Assembly (NCBI RefSeq): GCF_014205155.1
Contig: NZ_JACHMX010000001.1
Location: 372,001 to 436,000 of the forward strand
Length of the DNA stretch: 64,000 nt
Source of the DNA: Amycolatopsis umgeniensis
GTDB lineage: Bacteria; Actinomycetota; Actinomycetes; Mycobacteriales; Pseudonocardiaceae
Direction of reading: 5' to 3'
Shown here: in pieces, positions 10,192-19,075 of the stretch
How positions within the stretch are numbered: the first letter of the stretch is position 1
How the letters are laid out: each line of letters starts with the position of its first letter
Translations under genes and position numbers: made by a program
The notes under the pieces: generated by a model
Seen by the model: only the letters and a program-made list of their open reading frames with translations
Told to the model about the DNA's origin: nothing
The model's database searches: none

Positions 10192-11948
10192 CCGAGCCGC
10201 CGTGCGGTGAGCGCACCGTCCAGATAGGACTTACGGCACAGCACCCGGCTGATCTTGCCGCTGGAGGTGCGCGGCACTTCACCCGGCGGGAGGAAGACGA
10301 CGTCTCGCGGCCGCAGCCCGTGCGCGGCCGAGACGGCTCGCCGGATCTCCGCCGTCGCCACGTCGATGTCGGCGTCGGTCGCCTTGGCCCGCTCCAGCAC
10401 CACGACCGCCGCTTCGCCGTCTTCGTCCTCGACCGCGAAGGCCGCGGCGGAATGCGGCCGGACCGCGGGATGCGTCTCCACGGTCTGTTCGATGTCCTGT
10501 GGGTAGTGGTTGCGTCCGTCGACGATGACGAGGTCCTTCAGCCTGCCGGTCATGAACAGCTCACCGTCGTGGCGCACGCCCAGGTCCCCGGTCGCCAGCC
10601 AGCCCGCACCGGATTCCGGATCGATCGGCGGCAGGCCGAAGACGGCGGCGGACGCGGCGGGCCGTCCCCAGTAGCCGACGCCGATATTCGGGCCGTTGAC
10701 CTGGATCTCGCCCACCCGGCCCGGTTCGACGAGCGCGCCCGTGACCGGATCGGCGATACGGATCCGCTGGCCGGCCGGAAGTCCGCAGGAGACGAGCGTG
10801 GTGGACCCCGTGCCGGGCGCGGCGGGCGTCGCGACCCCGGCGGCGAGCCGGTCGCGATCGAAGGTGACCTCTCGCGGCGCCTTGCCCGCCTCCGTGACCG
10901 AGACGAGCACGGTCGCTTCGGCGAGCCCGTAGGAGGAACGGTGCACCTCGGGGCGCAGTCCGCACTCCTCGAAAGCATCGTGGAACTTCGCGATCGTCGA
11001 GGGCAGCACCGGCTCGCTTCCGTTGATCAGCGAGACGACCCGGCTCAGCTCGAGATAGCTCTTCTCGTCTTCGCTCACACGGGAAGCGCTGTAGGCGTAC
11101 GCGAAGTTGGGTGCCGCGCTGATCGCTCCGGGGCTGGCCGAGAGGGCGCGCAGCCATCGTGACGGGCGTTCGAGGAACGCGAGCGGATCCATCAGGACCG
11201 AGGCCGCGCCCGCGGCCATCGGCGCGCCGATGCCGAGGATCAGCCCCATGTCGTGGAAGAGCGGCAGCCAGCTGACGGTGGACGTCGTGCCGGTCTCGAT
11301 CGCGTAGGCGTCACAGGCCTGGCGGGCGTTGGTGAGCGCGTTGCGGTGGGTCAGCATCACCCCCGCCGGGGTCCGCGTCGAACCGGACGTGTACTGCAGG
11401 TACGCCAGTCCGTCCGATTCCGGTCGCGGCCAGGAACGTTCACCGGCCGCGACCGGAGCTGGGGTGTCGACGGCGAGCACCGCTGGGCGCTCGATGTCCG
11501 TCGAGGCGAGGAAGTCCGAGACACCGTCGATTCCGTCGGCGGTGGTGAGCACGATCCGCGGCGCGCAGTCGGCGAGGACGGCGGCCAGCCTGCCGCCGTG
11601 CCCGGGAAGGTCGGGGGCGAACAACGGGACCGCGACCAGCCCGGCCCGGATCGCGCCGAGGAAGGCGACGACATAGTCGGCGGACTGCCGCGCCAGGATC
11701 GCCGCCCGCTCTCCCGGGGTGGCGAATTCGGCCAGCCGCGTGGCGAGGACCTCGACCCGGTCGTCGAGTTCGCGCCAGGACAGGCTGATCGCCCGCCCGT
11801 CCGAACCGGCACGATGGTCGAGGTAGGTCACGGCGATCTCGTCGCCGAGCCGCCGCGCCCAGTACTCCAGCAGCGTCGCGAACGACTCCCCGCCGGGTGT
11901 GTCGTCCCGTCCGTGGACGGCGACGATCGTTTCCGAAATGGTTTCCAT
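10188..11948 (-). CDS. Fatty acyl-AMP ligase (FAAL, FadD32-like)
   Basis: 586 residues of the ANL adenylate-forming superfamily. FAALs activate a fatty acid as acyl-AMP and hand it to a carrier protein rather than to CoA. Diagnostic FAAL blocks are LQYTSGSTRTPAGV, SWLPLFHDMGL, NGSEPV, YGLAEATVLVS and GWLATGDLGV, followed by GRLKDLVIVDGRNHYPQDIE. The ATG was chosen because GAGGGG precedes it at the right distance; a longer frame would lack such a site. Its stop overlaps the PKS start (ATGA), so loading of the N-terminal ACP of that PKS is the obvious job. The arrangement parallels fadD32-pks13 of mycobacteria. Confidence 0.93.
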   Translation of the reverse strand: METISETIVAVHGRDDTPGGESFATLLEYWARRLGDEIAVTYLDHRAGSDGRAISLSWRELDDRVEVLATRLAEFATPGERAAILARQSADYVVAFLGAIRAGLVAVPLFAPDLPGHGGRLAAVLADCAPRIVLTTADGIDGVSDFLASTDIERPAVLAVDTPAPVAAGERSWPRPESDGLAYLQYTSGSTRTPAGVMLTHRNALTNARQACDAYAIETGTTSTVSWLPLFHDMGLILGIGAPMAAGAASVLMDPLAFLERPSRWLRALSASPGAISAAPNFAYAYSASRVSEDEKSYLELSRVVSLINGSEPVLPSTIAKFHDAFEECGLRPEVHRSSYGLAEATVLVSVTEAGKAPREVTFDRDRLAAGVATPAAPGTGSTTLVSCGLPAGQRIRIADPVTGALVEPGRVGEIQVNGPNIGVGYWGRPAASAAVFGLPPIDPESGAGWLATGDLGVRHDGELFMTGRLKDLVIVDGRNHYPQDIEQTVETHPAVRPHSAAAFAVEDEDGEAAVVVLERAKATDADIDVATAEIRRAVSAAHGLRPRDVVFLPPGEVPRTSSGKISRVLCRKSYLDGALTARRLG

Positions 11949-12117
11949 AGCCCCTCGTTTGACGACTCGAGCAGGAGCAGGTGAATTCGGAACGGCACCG
12001 TTGCCGAAAGCGGATTCCATTCCGGAGGCCGTTCTTCGTCTGCCCGGAACTGTATGGATCACCCGGGAAGAGTGTCAATGAAAGGAGCGCGAAACGCTGA
12101 CGGCGGTGCGGCCATGC

Positions 12118-13524
12118 TCACCGGGAAGAGAGAAACGGGGCACCCCGCTTGTCACCTCGGGACGGACTTTGCCCTGTCCGGTCCCGAAGCAACCGAAGAG
12201 CGAGCAGCGCGCCGAGGAGTTCCAGCCCCGCCGCCGTCAGCAAGCCCGCCGTGTAACCGCTCGCCAACGCCGACGCGGTACCTTCTTCGAGCTTCGCCGT
12301 GCGTACCACCGTCAGCACCGTGCCGATCAGCGCGACGCCCAGCGCGCTCGACAACTCACGGGACGCGGTGAGCAAGCCCGAAGCGGTGCCCGCGTGCCGC
12401 TCCGCCACGATTTCCAGCGCGTACGAGGTCAACGGCGTCGTCAGGGCGGATCCGGCCCCGATCAGCACGAGCCCGGGCAGCCGCGGGAGCACTTCCGGCA
12501 GATGGTTGACCGCGGCGAGGACGAGCAGTCCGGCGGCCACCGTGGCCAGCCCCGCCGCGACAGTCCGATGTGGACCGAATCGCGGCACCGCCCACGGCCC
12601 CAGCGGCGTCGCGGCGACGACCGCGACCGCCACCACGACCAGCGGCAATCCGGCGAGCCCGGGTCCGAGCCCGAGGGATTCCTGGTGCAGCAACGGCGTG
12701 AAGAAGAAGACTCCCGAAACCCCCAAACCCCACAGCAACTGCACGATGAGCGCGCCGGTGAAGACCCGCTGACCGGTCAGTTCCCCGGGTACCAGCCGCT
12801 CGCGCGCGCGTTTTTCCCTGAGCACGAACCAGATCGCGAAGCCCGCTCCCGCCGCGCCGAGCACCGTGGGCAGCACCGCACCGCCCTCGCCCAGTTCCAC
12901 CACGGCGGCGGTGACCAGGACCATCCCGGTGGTCACCACCAGCATGGAGAGCACGGCGGGCCGGCCCGTGGCCGGATCTCGACCGGCGGTGGCGACCCGC
13001 CGCAGCAGCATCAGCATCGCCGCCACGAACGGAAGATTGACGAAGAAGATCCAGCCCCAGCCCAGATACTCGCTCAGCACACCGCCGAGTGTCGGGCCGA
13101 GCGCCAGCGCGACCGCGAGACAGGCCGTCCACACCGTCGCGCCGACTGCCCGTCTTCGCGCGTCGAGATTGGTGCGGAGCAAACTGAGCAACGCCGGTAC
13201 CAGGAACGCCGCGGCGGCACCTTGCAGCACCCGCGCGGAGATGACGAGCCATGCCGTCGTCGCGAGCCCGCCCGCGACCGCGCCGGCGCCGAACGCGAGC
13301 AGGCCCGCCCGCAGTGTCGCGGCCTGCCCCCAGCGGTCCACCAGTGTTCCGGCCACCGGCAACAACCCGGCGAACGGGAGCATGTACCCGATGCTCACCC
13401 ATTGCAGGGTGGGCAGATCGAGAGCGAGGTCCCGGGCGATCGAAGGCGCGCCGGCCGCGACGATCGTGTTGTCGAGGGTGGTGACGAACGCCCCGAGCGC
13501 GATCATGACCAGCGTCGATTTCAT
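12118..13524 (-). CDS. MFS drug/lipid exporter, EmrB/QacA (DHA2) family
   Basis: 468 residues, almost wholly hydrophobic, with about fourteen membrane segments. Family motifs are near the start (TLDNTIVAAGAPSIARDL), in the loop after helix 2 (GTLVDRWG) and in helix 5 (ALGPTLGGVL). DHA2 proteins are proton-driven exporters of drugs and amphipathic molecules. GAGGGTG lies just before the ATG. It precedes the FAAL gene on the same strand with 169 bp between, so it may be the first gene of the lipid operon or a separate unit, and could export or protect against the product. The substrate is unknown. Confidence 0.9.
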   Translation of the reverse strand: MKSTLVMIALGAFVTTLDNTIVAAGAPSIARDLALDLPTLQWVSIGYMLPFAGLLPVAGTLVDRWGQAATLRAGLLAFGAGAVAGGLATTAWLVISARVLQGAAAAFLVPALLSLLRTNLDARRRAVGATVWTACLAVALALGPTLGGVLSEYLGWGWIFFVNLPFVAAMLMLLRRVATAGRDPATGRPAVLSMLVVTTGMVLVTAAVVELGEGGAVLPTVLGAAGAGFAIWFVLREKRARERLVPGELTGQRVFTGALIVQLLWGLGVSGVFFFTPLLHQESLGLGPGLAGLPLVVVAVAVVAATPLGPWAVPRFGPHRTVAAGLATVAAGLLVLAAVNHLPEVLPRLPGLVLIGAGSALTTPLTSYALEIVAERHAGTASGLLTASRELSSALGVALIGTVLTVVRTAKLEEGTASALASGYTAGLLTAAGLELLGALLALRLLRDRTGQSPSRGDKRGAPFLSSR

Positions 13525-13586
13525 TTCACCCTCGTGAGTGGGAATGACGGTTCTGTTGAGGGGTAAGGCAACCTTTCCTGTCGGTG

Positions 13587-13647
13587 CATGTCCGTGAAGG
13601 CCTCCTTCCCTACGCTCAAGGTAGGGAAGGAGGCCTTCACGGACATG
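13587..13647. repeat. Perfect 27-bp inverted repeat in a divergent promoter region (palindromic element II)
   Basis: Arms 13587-13613 and 13621-13647 are exact reverse complements around a 7-nt loop. Each arm holds an internal hairpin GAAGG-CCT-CCTTC. It lies between the divergent starts of the MFS gene (13524) and the PucR gene (13810), so it cannot be a 3' terminator of either. It could limit leaky transcription between the two units, form a cruciform, or be a dispersed repeat. No function is shown by the sequence alone. Confidence 0.85.
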
Positions 13648-13809
13648 GAACCGTCTATACCACCCACGAAACACCACCCCTCTCCGAAATGACAATTTCC
13701 GCCGTCCCTCTTGGCACCGGCGACAGGAACTCCCTCCGGCGGTTGCCAACTTCCTCACTGATGTGAGTACATGTCGTGCGCGTACGTCGTCGTACGGCAA
13801 GGAGTAGCC

Positions 13810-15075
13810 ATGACCCGAACGGCCACGAACTCCGCACACGATCTGGTCCCCCGCCCTCGAGGAGCAGGGCAGGCACAGCGGCTCTGGTGCTCATTGCCCG
13901 CCGAGGTGGCCCGGCGCTTCCGGCCGCACGCCGATCCGCTCGCGCGGCGGATCCTGGAAGAGATCCAGCAGGCCGTCCCCGAGTACGGGAAGCCACTGGA
14001 CGGCGAGTTCGGCAAGATCCTCGTGCGGGCGATCGAGCAAGCCGTCGTCAGCTGCATCGACAGCATCGGGGATCTCGGCTCGCCCCCGGACGACTGGGTG
14101 AGGCTGTTCGTCGAAGTCGGCAAACGGGTGCATCGTGATGGCGGAAGCCTGAACACGTTGCAGGCCGCGTACCGCGCGGGCGGCCGCGCCGCGTTGCGCT
14201 ATGTGGCGAAATTCGGTCAGGCGCACCGGCTTCCCCCGGCGGTGCTCTGCATCGGCGCGGAGGCGATCTTCGCTTATGTGGACGAGATCTCGTCCCATTC
14301 GGTGGAGGGCTACACCCTCGCGCAGGCGACCGCGACGGGCACGCTCGAACGGCGGCGAAGAAGGCTGCTCGAACTGCTCCTCGCCACACCGCCGTCCTCC
14401 CCCGCGACCATCGCGACGATGGCGAAGGCCGCGAAGTGGGAGATGCCGGAGTGGGTCTGTGTGGTCGCACTCGACCCGCGTGCGGAACAACACCAGATCC
14501 CCGCTCCGCGCGTCCCCGACGACGTCCTTCTCGATCTGGAGGGCAACGAACCCTGTTTGCTCACCCCGAATCCGGGCCGCGATCTGCGCGGTCTCGACGG
14601 CAGGCTGCCGGGCTGGCGGGCCGCTGTCGGCCCACGGGTCCACCCGGCCGACGCCGCGACGTCGCTGCGCTGGGCCCGGAGCACCCTCGACCTGGTGAGC
14701 CGGGGTGTACTCGAAGACCGCGCGGTGACCCGCACTTCGGACCATCTGGCCACCCATTGGCTCCTGCTCGACCGATTCCTGCTCGACGAGGTGTCGAACA
14801 AGGTGCTCGCGCCGTTCTCCGGGTTGACGGTGAAACAACAGATCCGGCTCGCGGAGACGTTGCTGGCCTGGTTGGAGCACAACGGGAGCACGCCGGACAT
14901 CGCGCAGGCGCTCGGCATCCATCCGCAGACGGTGCGCTACCGGGTCAGCCAGCTGAGCGACCTGTTCGGCGAACGCCTCGCGGATCCCGCGCAGCGTCTG
15001 GAGATCCAGATGACATTGCGGGCGCACCAGCTACTGGGCACCCGCCCGCCGGAAGAGTCCACTTCGGACGATTAG
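13810..15075 (+). CDS. PucR-family transcriptional regulator
   Basis: 421 residues. The C-terminal HTH (AWLEHNGSTPDIAQALGIHP, then QTVRYRVSQL) is the PucR/CdaR type. The N-terminal 200 residues resemble the RsbRD/GGDEF-like sensory portion seen in actinobacterial PucR proteins (LNTLQAAYRAGGRAALRYVA). AAGGAG precedes the ATG by five bases; an upstream in-frame start lacks such a site. It is divergent from the MFS/lipid locus and may regulate it. Its TAG overlaps the stop of the convergent LuxR-type gene by three bases. The ligand is unknown. Confidence 0.85.
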   Translation: MTRTATNSAHDLVPRPRGAGQAQRLWCSLPAEVARRFRPHADPLARRILEEIQQAVPEYGKPLDGEFGKILVRAIEQAVVSCIDSIGDLGSPPDDWVRLFVEVGKRVHRDGGSLNTLQAAYRAGGRAALRYVAKFGQAHRLPPAVLCIGAEAIFAYVDEISSHSVEGYTLAQATATGTLERRRRRLLELLLATPPSSPATIATMAKAAKWEMPEWVCVVALDPRAEQHQIPAPRVPDDVLLDLEGNEPCLLTPNPGRDLRGLDGRLPGWRAAVGPRVHPADAATSLRWARSTLDLVSRGVLEDRAVTRTSDHLATHWLLLDRFLLDEVSNKVLAPFSGLTVKQQIRLAETLLAWLEHNGSTPDIAQALGIHPQTVRYRVSQLSDLFGERLADPAQRLEIQMTLRAHQLLGTRPPEESTSDD

Positions 15076-15989
15076 AGCCAGCCTTGCCGTGACGCCTGTG
15101 CTCCCAGCTGGAACCGGGTCTGCGCACCCAGCAGCTGCTGCAGACGGCTGATCCGCCGGAGCACCGTGCGTTCACTGATGCCGAGCTCGCGGGCGATCGC
15201 CTCGTCGGTCAGGCCTCCGCTCAGCAAGGCGAGCAGACGACGGGTGGCGAGGGTCGGCTCCTGCGCCGCCTCGGCGTCGTCCGGACCGCCCGCCCGGACC
15301 GGCACGGCCATCCGCCAGAAGGATTCGAACAGCTCGATCAACGCGCTGAGCAGCATCGACGGGTGGATCAGCAGCGCCAGCACGTCGCCGGCGTCGGAGT
15401 TCGGAACGGCGATCAGCGCGCGATTGCTGTCGGCGATCACCAGTTTCAAGGGCAGCCTGGGGAACACCCTCGCCTGCTCCCCGAGGGCGATACTCGACTG
15501 CACCTGGGCGAAGCCGTCGTCGTCTTGCAGCACGGACGAGTCGTAGACGACGCGGTAGCCGATGCCGCGCGCCATCGAACCCGGCTGCACCGTGCTCACC
15601 TCGGGTTTCGGGCTCATGTACGACCCGGGGTCGAGCGCGACGATGTCCACGCCCGCCTGCGTCTGCATGGCTTCGAAGGTGGCGATCACCTCGTCCCGGC
15701 TGCGCAGCACCTCGACGAAGTCCGCGTCGCGGCCCGTCCTCAAGGAGTAGGCGGCTCCGAGCACCTCGGCCGCCTCTCGCGCGCGGACGGCCGCGGCCTC
15801 GTGCTGCGCGGCGAACGCCGACAGCGCCGCACGCGGCGGGCACACCTCGACCCCGGCCGCGCCGGCCCGGACCAGGCCGAACCGCTCCAGCTCGGCCAGC
15901 TCGGCACCGGGCGTGATCTGGCGCCCGTCCAGCATGGCCCGGTACAGCTGCTCGGCCTCCATCGACAGGCCCCGCGACTCGGCGAGCAT
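15072..15989 (-). CDS. LuxR-type HTH regulator with TrmB-like N terminus
   Basis: 305 residues. The N-terminal ~70 residues resemble a winged helix (LSMEAEQLYRAMLDG). A middle ligand/PLD-like region follows (~90-230), and a C-terminal LuxR/GerE helix-turn-helix (LLSGGLTDEAIARELGISER). Proteins with this build are abundant in Amycolatopsis and Streptomyces and mostly uncharacterised. The start ATG follows GGAGAAGCG. The last bases overlap the stop of the convergent PucR gene, leaving no room for a terminator. No target can be assigned from context. Confidence 0.82.
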   Translation of the reverse strand: MLAESRGLSMEAEQLYRAMLDGRQITPGAELAELERFGLVRAGAAGVEVCPPRAALSAFAAQHEAAAVRAREAAEVLGAAYSLRTGRDADFVEVLRSRDEVIATFEAMQTQAGVDIVALDPGSYMSPKPEVSTVQPGSMARGIGYRVVYDSSVLQDDDGFAQVQSSIALGEQARVFPRLPLKLVIADSNRALIAVPNSDAGDVLALLIHPSMLLSALIELFESFWRMAVPVRAGGPDDAEAAQEPTLATRRLLALLSGGLTDEAIARELGISERTVLRRISRLQQLLGAQTRFQLGAQASRQGWL

Positions 15990-16140
15990 GACGCTTCTCC
16001 TCCCCCACCCCAGGACTCAGCGACCTGACATCGATGTCAAGCCCCCGCGGATCGCTGTGTCCGCTCACTGTTCTTGAGGGGGAAAGTGCCGGGTTCGTGC
16101 GCCTGAACCGGTAACGAAAGGATCACAGATCCACGCCGAA

Positions 16141-16177
16141 GAGGCTCCCGCGGACCAGCTCGGCTCGCGGGAGCCTC
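16141..16177. terminator. Hairpin terminator after the Tap-like peptidase gene
   Basis: Arms 16141-16152 and 16166-16177 form a perfect 12-bp GC-rich stem (GAGGCTCCCGCG) with a 13-nt loop. It lies about 20 bp beyond the minus-strand stop at 16196. On the opposite side is the promoter region of the LuxR-type gene. Confidence 0.75.
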
Positions 16178-16195
16178 GTTCAGCACCTTCGGGGA

Positions 16196-18004
16196 CTAGC
16201 TGTTGGCGGGCATCCCCTGCTCGTCGGCGGCCGGGGTGGCGGCCCCTTCGAGCAGTTCGCGGACGATCTCGTTCGCCTTGCGCACCTGGGGCGTGATCAT
16301 CTTGATCTTGATCTTCCCGTCGTGCCCGAGGTTGCCACCGACCTCGACCGTCTTGTCCTCACCCGGCAGGGGCAGGCCCTGGCAGCCGGTGAACTTCTTC
16401 TTCGGCGTGAAACCGGTCTGGAAGTAGGCGACGATCGGGTCGTCGACGCAGTCGGTGTTGTACGGGAAGATCCCGTGGCTGCCTTCGTTGTCGACGCTGA
16501 TCATCTTGGCGCCCGGCAGGCCGTTCGCGGTGGCGAGCGCGCCCTCGTACGGCGTGGCCGCGTCCAGTTCCGTCTGCGCGATGAGCAGCTTCGGGAACGT
16601 CTTCTGGTCCGGCGCCGGCTTGGCGTTGCCGGTCTTCCAGAACGCGCACAGCGGCGCGCCCGAGAGGGCCATGATCGGCGCGATGAACGGCGCGTTCACG
16701 GTCAGGTCGGCCTGCCAGTAGTTCCAGTAGTGCAGGTTCTGGTTCCACTGGCCGTCCTGGCAGCGGATCGCCTCGAAAGCGGCGTCCCAGGTCTCGACTT
16801 CGGCGCCGCCCTGGTAGGAAGCCTTGCGCTCGACCGAGTCCTTCTTGGCGATGGCGTCCAGCGCGTTGCCCTTGGCCTTGTTCAGGAACGCCTTGTTCGC
16901 GTCGGTCAGACCGGGCGTGGTCAGCGCCTCGGCGACGACCTGCTCGAGCTTCTCCGCGTCGGTCCCGGCGGGCGCCGGTCCCTTGGCCAGCGCGGCCACC
17001 ATGGAGGCCGCCGACGGGTACTGAGTGGTGTCGTACATCGCCGGGATGATGAACCAGGCGGCGTAGAGCATGCCCGCGAACTCCCGGGTGCCGCCGGCCT
17101 TCTCCCAGTTGCGGCGGATCTCGAGCGGGTCGGTGCCCGCCTTGTACTTGGCGTCGTTGCGCGCCATGTAGGGCAGCAGCGCGTCCTGGAACTGACGGTC
17201 ACGGCTGCGCGGCTGCAGATCCCAGGTCTTCTCGAGCGTCGATCGGCTCGCGTCGGTCGACGAGTCGAGCAGGAACCGGTGCGCCTTGCCCGGGAACGTG
17301 GTGGCGTACCAGGTGCCGAGCCACGTGCCGTACGAGTAACCGATGTAGCTGGTCTTCTTCTCGCCGAGCAGCACGCGGATGAAGTCCATGTCGTACGCGG
17401 TCTGCTCGGTGGTGATGAACTTCGTGAGCGGGTTCTTCAGGCAGCCGTCGACCTTCGCCTGGCTGATCACGTTCTGATCCGTGCTGTCCGGGACGGTGTA
17501 GGTGCAGGTCAGCGGGGTGCTCTGGCCGACGCCGCGCGGGTCGAAGCCGACGAAGTCGTACTGCGAGGCCAGCACCGGGCTGCGCATCGCCATCGCGGCA
17601 CCCCACGGCAGACCTTCGCCGCCTGGTCCGCCCGGGTTGACCAGCGCGATGCCCTGCCTGCCGGTGCCGGGGTACGCGGTCGCGGTCTTGGAGACGCGGA
17701 CGCCGATGGTGTTGCCGTCCTGCGGGTTGTGCCAGTCACGCGGCACCTGGACCGTGGCACAGGCCAGGCCCTTGACCTTCTTCAGTTCGGCTTCCGTCGC
17801 GGGCGCGACCGAGGGGAACGAGCACTCGCCCCAGGCCACGGCCTGCTTGGTCAGCGCGCCCGCCAGCGCCGCGGTGTCCGGGTCGGCCTTGGCGGCGGGA
17901 GCCGCACCCGCCGCGGGAGCCAGCACCAGGCCTGAAGCCAGGAAGGCGCCGGCGATGACCGCCACCGTGCCCCTCCGCGTCTTTCTCGTACTACTGATCA
18001 CCAT
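16196..18004 (-). CDS. Secreted tripeptidyl aminopeptidase-like alpha/beta-hydrolase (Tap/SlpD family)
   Basis: 602 residues. The N terminus carries a twin-arginine-like stretch (TRKTRRGTVAVIAGAFLASG) and an Ala-rich cleavage region (PAAGAAPAAKA). The hydrolase motifs are VNPGGPG (oxyanion), GFDPRGVGQSTPL, the nucleophile GYSYGTWLG, and histidine near the end in EGSHGIFPY. A C-terminal TAP-like domain with paired cysteines follows. Family members cleave N-terminal tripeptides from secreted protein precursors in Streptomyces. The ATG was chosen as the first residue of a proper signal peptide; the longer open frame upstream overlaps the SIP gene's end. It is transcribed alone and ends at the hairpin 16141-16177. 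Confidence 0.9.
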   Translation of the reverse strand: MVISSTRKTRRGTVAVIAGAFLASGLVLAPAAGAAPAAKADPDTAALAGALTKQAVAWGECSFPSVAPATEAELKKVKGLACATVQVPRDWHNPQDGNTIGVRVSKTATAYPGTGRQGIALVNPGGPGGEGLPWGAAMAMRSPVLASQYDFVGFDPRGVGQSTPLTCTYTVPDSTDQNVISQAKVDGCLKNPLTKFITTEQTAYDMDFIRVLLGEKKTSYIGYSYGTWLGTWYATTFPGKAHRFLLDSSTDASRSTLEKTWDLQPRSRDRQFQDALLPYMARNDAKYKAGTDPLEIRRNWEKAGGTREFAGMLYAAWFIIPAMYDTTQYPSAASMVAALAKGPAPAGTDAEKLEQVVAEALTTPGLTDANKAFLNKAKGNALDAIAKKDSVERKASYQGGAEVETWDAAFEAIRCQDGQWNQNLHYWNYWQADLTVNAPFIAPIMALSGAPLCAFWKTGNAKPAPDQKTFPKLLIAQTELDAATPYEGALATANGLPGAKMISVDNEGSHGIFPYNTDCVDDPIVAYFQTGFTPKKKFTGCQGLPLPGEDKTVEVGGNLGHDGKIKIKMITPQVRKANEIVRELLEGAATPAADEQGMPANS

Positions 18005-18122
18005 GATCCCTTTCGACAGGAGCCCCCGACGTCCGTACGTGAAGTAAAGACGGGTGATCAGGTCTCCTACACGGCCCGGCGATGGCGGATACCCGACATG
18101 GCAGGATCTCGACACCTGCGGA

Positions 18123-18923
18123 TCAGCCGGGGGTCGACCATCCATGCCGCCAGTATCCGGCGAAGGAGATGTCCGCCTTCGCCGCACCCCGCTCGGAGAC
18201 CAGGTGGCGGCGCAACGTCGTCGCGAGACGGGACTCCCCCGCGACCCACGTGTAGAACCGCCCCGGCGGCAGCGACGCCCGCTGAACCGTTTCGAGGGCG
18301 AGGGTTCCCGGACGCCGTCCTGGATCGTCCCGACTGAGCCAGTGGACGCGAACACCGTCGGAGGTCTCGTATCGCCGGATGTCGGCGACCGTCGGCACCT
18401 CCAGGAAGACTTCCGCGACAAGGGATTCCGGGGCGCCGTCGAGAATCGCCAATGCCGCGGGAACAGCGCTCTCGTCGGCGACGATGAGCTGCGCGCCGAC
18501 GTCGTCCGGCGGCCGGTAGGTCGTGCCCATGTCGAAGATCCCGGCCGGATCCCCCGGCCCCACCCGCCGGACCCATTCGCTCATCGGCGAGTCCCCGTGG
18601 AGGGCGAACTCGATGTCGACCTCGTCGTCGACGGGCCTCGTCCGGCGGATCGTGAGGGTGCGCACCCAGGGCCGGACCGACTTGGGCAGCAGCATCAGCT
18701 CCGGCATCCACGCCTCGTTCGAGAAGGTGGGCATCCGCAGCCGCCGCTGCCCCTCGCGAGGGAAGAACAACCGCACCGTCTGATCGGCACCGGCCACGAC
18801 GAGATCCTTCAACGCCGGACCGCCGAGCGTGACCGACACGAAGTTCGGGCTCAGGCTGACGCGCTCCTTCACTTCCAGCGTGATCATCTTGCGCGCCGCC
18901 GGGAGCTGGAGGCGCGGAATCAC
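18123..18923 (-). CDS. Siderophore-interacting FAD-binding protein (SIP/ViuB family)
   Basis: 266 residues. The FAD-binding motif RTLTIRR (RxYTxR type) is near residue 90, followed by HGDSPMSEWVRRVGPGD, the NAD(P)H-binding half with DESAVPAAL, and the family-typical C terminus GYWRHG. These enzymes reduce Fe(III)-siderophores in the cytoplasm to release iron. The start is a GTG; an ATG twelve codons in (MITLEVKERV) is an equally good candidate, and neither has a clear ribosome site. It is a single gene with no siderophore synthesis or uptake genes nearby. No obvious iron-box palindrome was seen upstream. Confidence 0.88.
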   Translation of the reverse strand: MIPRLQLPAARKMITLEVKERVSLSPNFVSVTLGGPALKDLVVAGADQTVRLFFPREGQRRLRMPTFSNEAWMPELMLLPKSVRPWVRTLTIRRTRPVDDEVDIEFALHGDSPMSEWVRRVGPGDPAGIFDMGTTYRPPDDVGAQLIVADESAVPAALAILDGAPESLVAEVFLEVPTVADIRRYETSDGVRVHWLSRDDPGRRPGTLALETVQRASLPPGRFYTWVAGESRLATTLRRHLVSERGAAKADISFAGYWRHGWSTPG

Positions 18924-19075
18924 TTCAGGTTCCCAATGTTTTCGCAGGTCATGACACTATTATGAGCTTTCCTTCAGTTCTTGGGTACTCGCTTTCGCGG
19001 GCGTGAGAGAGGTGTCTTGAGCAGCGCCGGCGCGGCTCGGTGGCTCGGTTGCTCACCTTTGCCGGGGTGGTCGGC

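Noticed and set aside
12106..13566. Long plus-strand frame opposite the MFS gene.
   Set aside because: The minus-strand product has fourteen membrane segments and MFS motifs; the other is Arg/Gln-rich with no family.
13584..13766. Small open frame across the palindrome at 13587.
   Set aside because: Its coding sequence is the inverted repeat itself, and it has no start signal.
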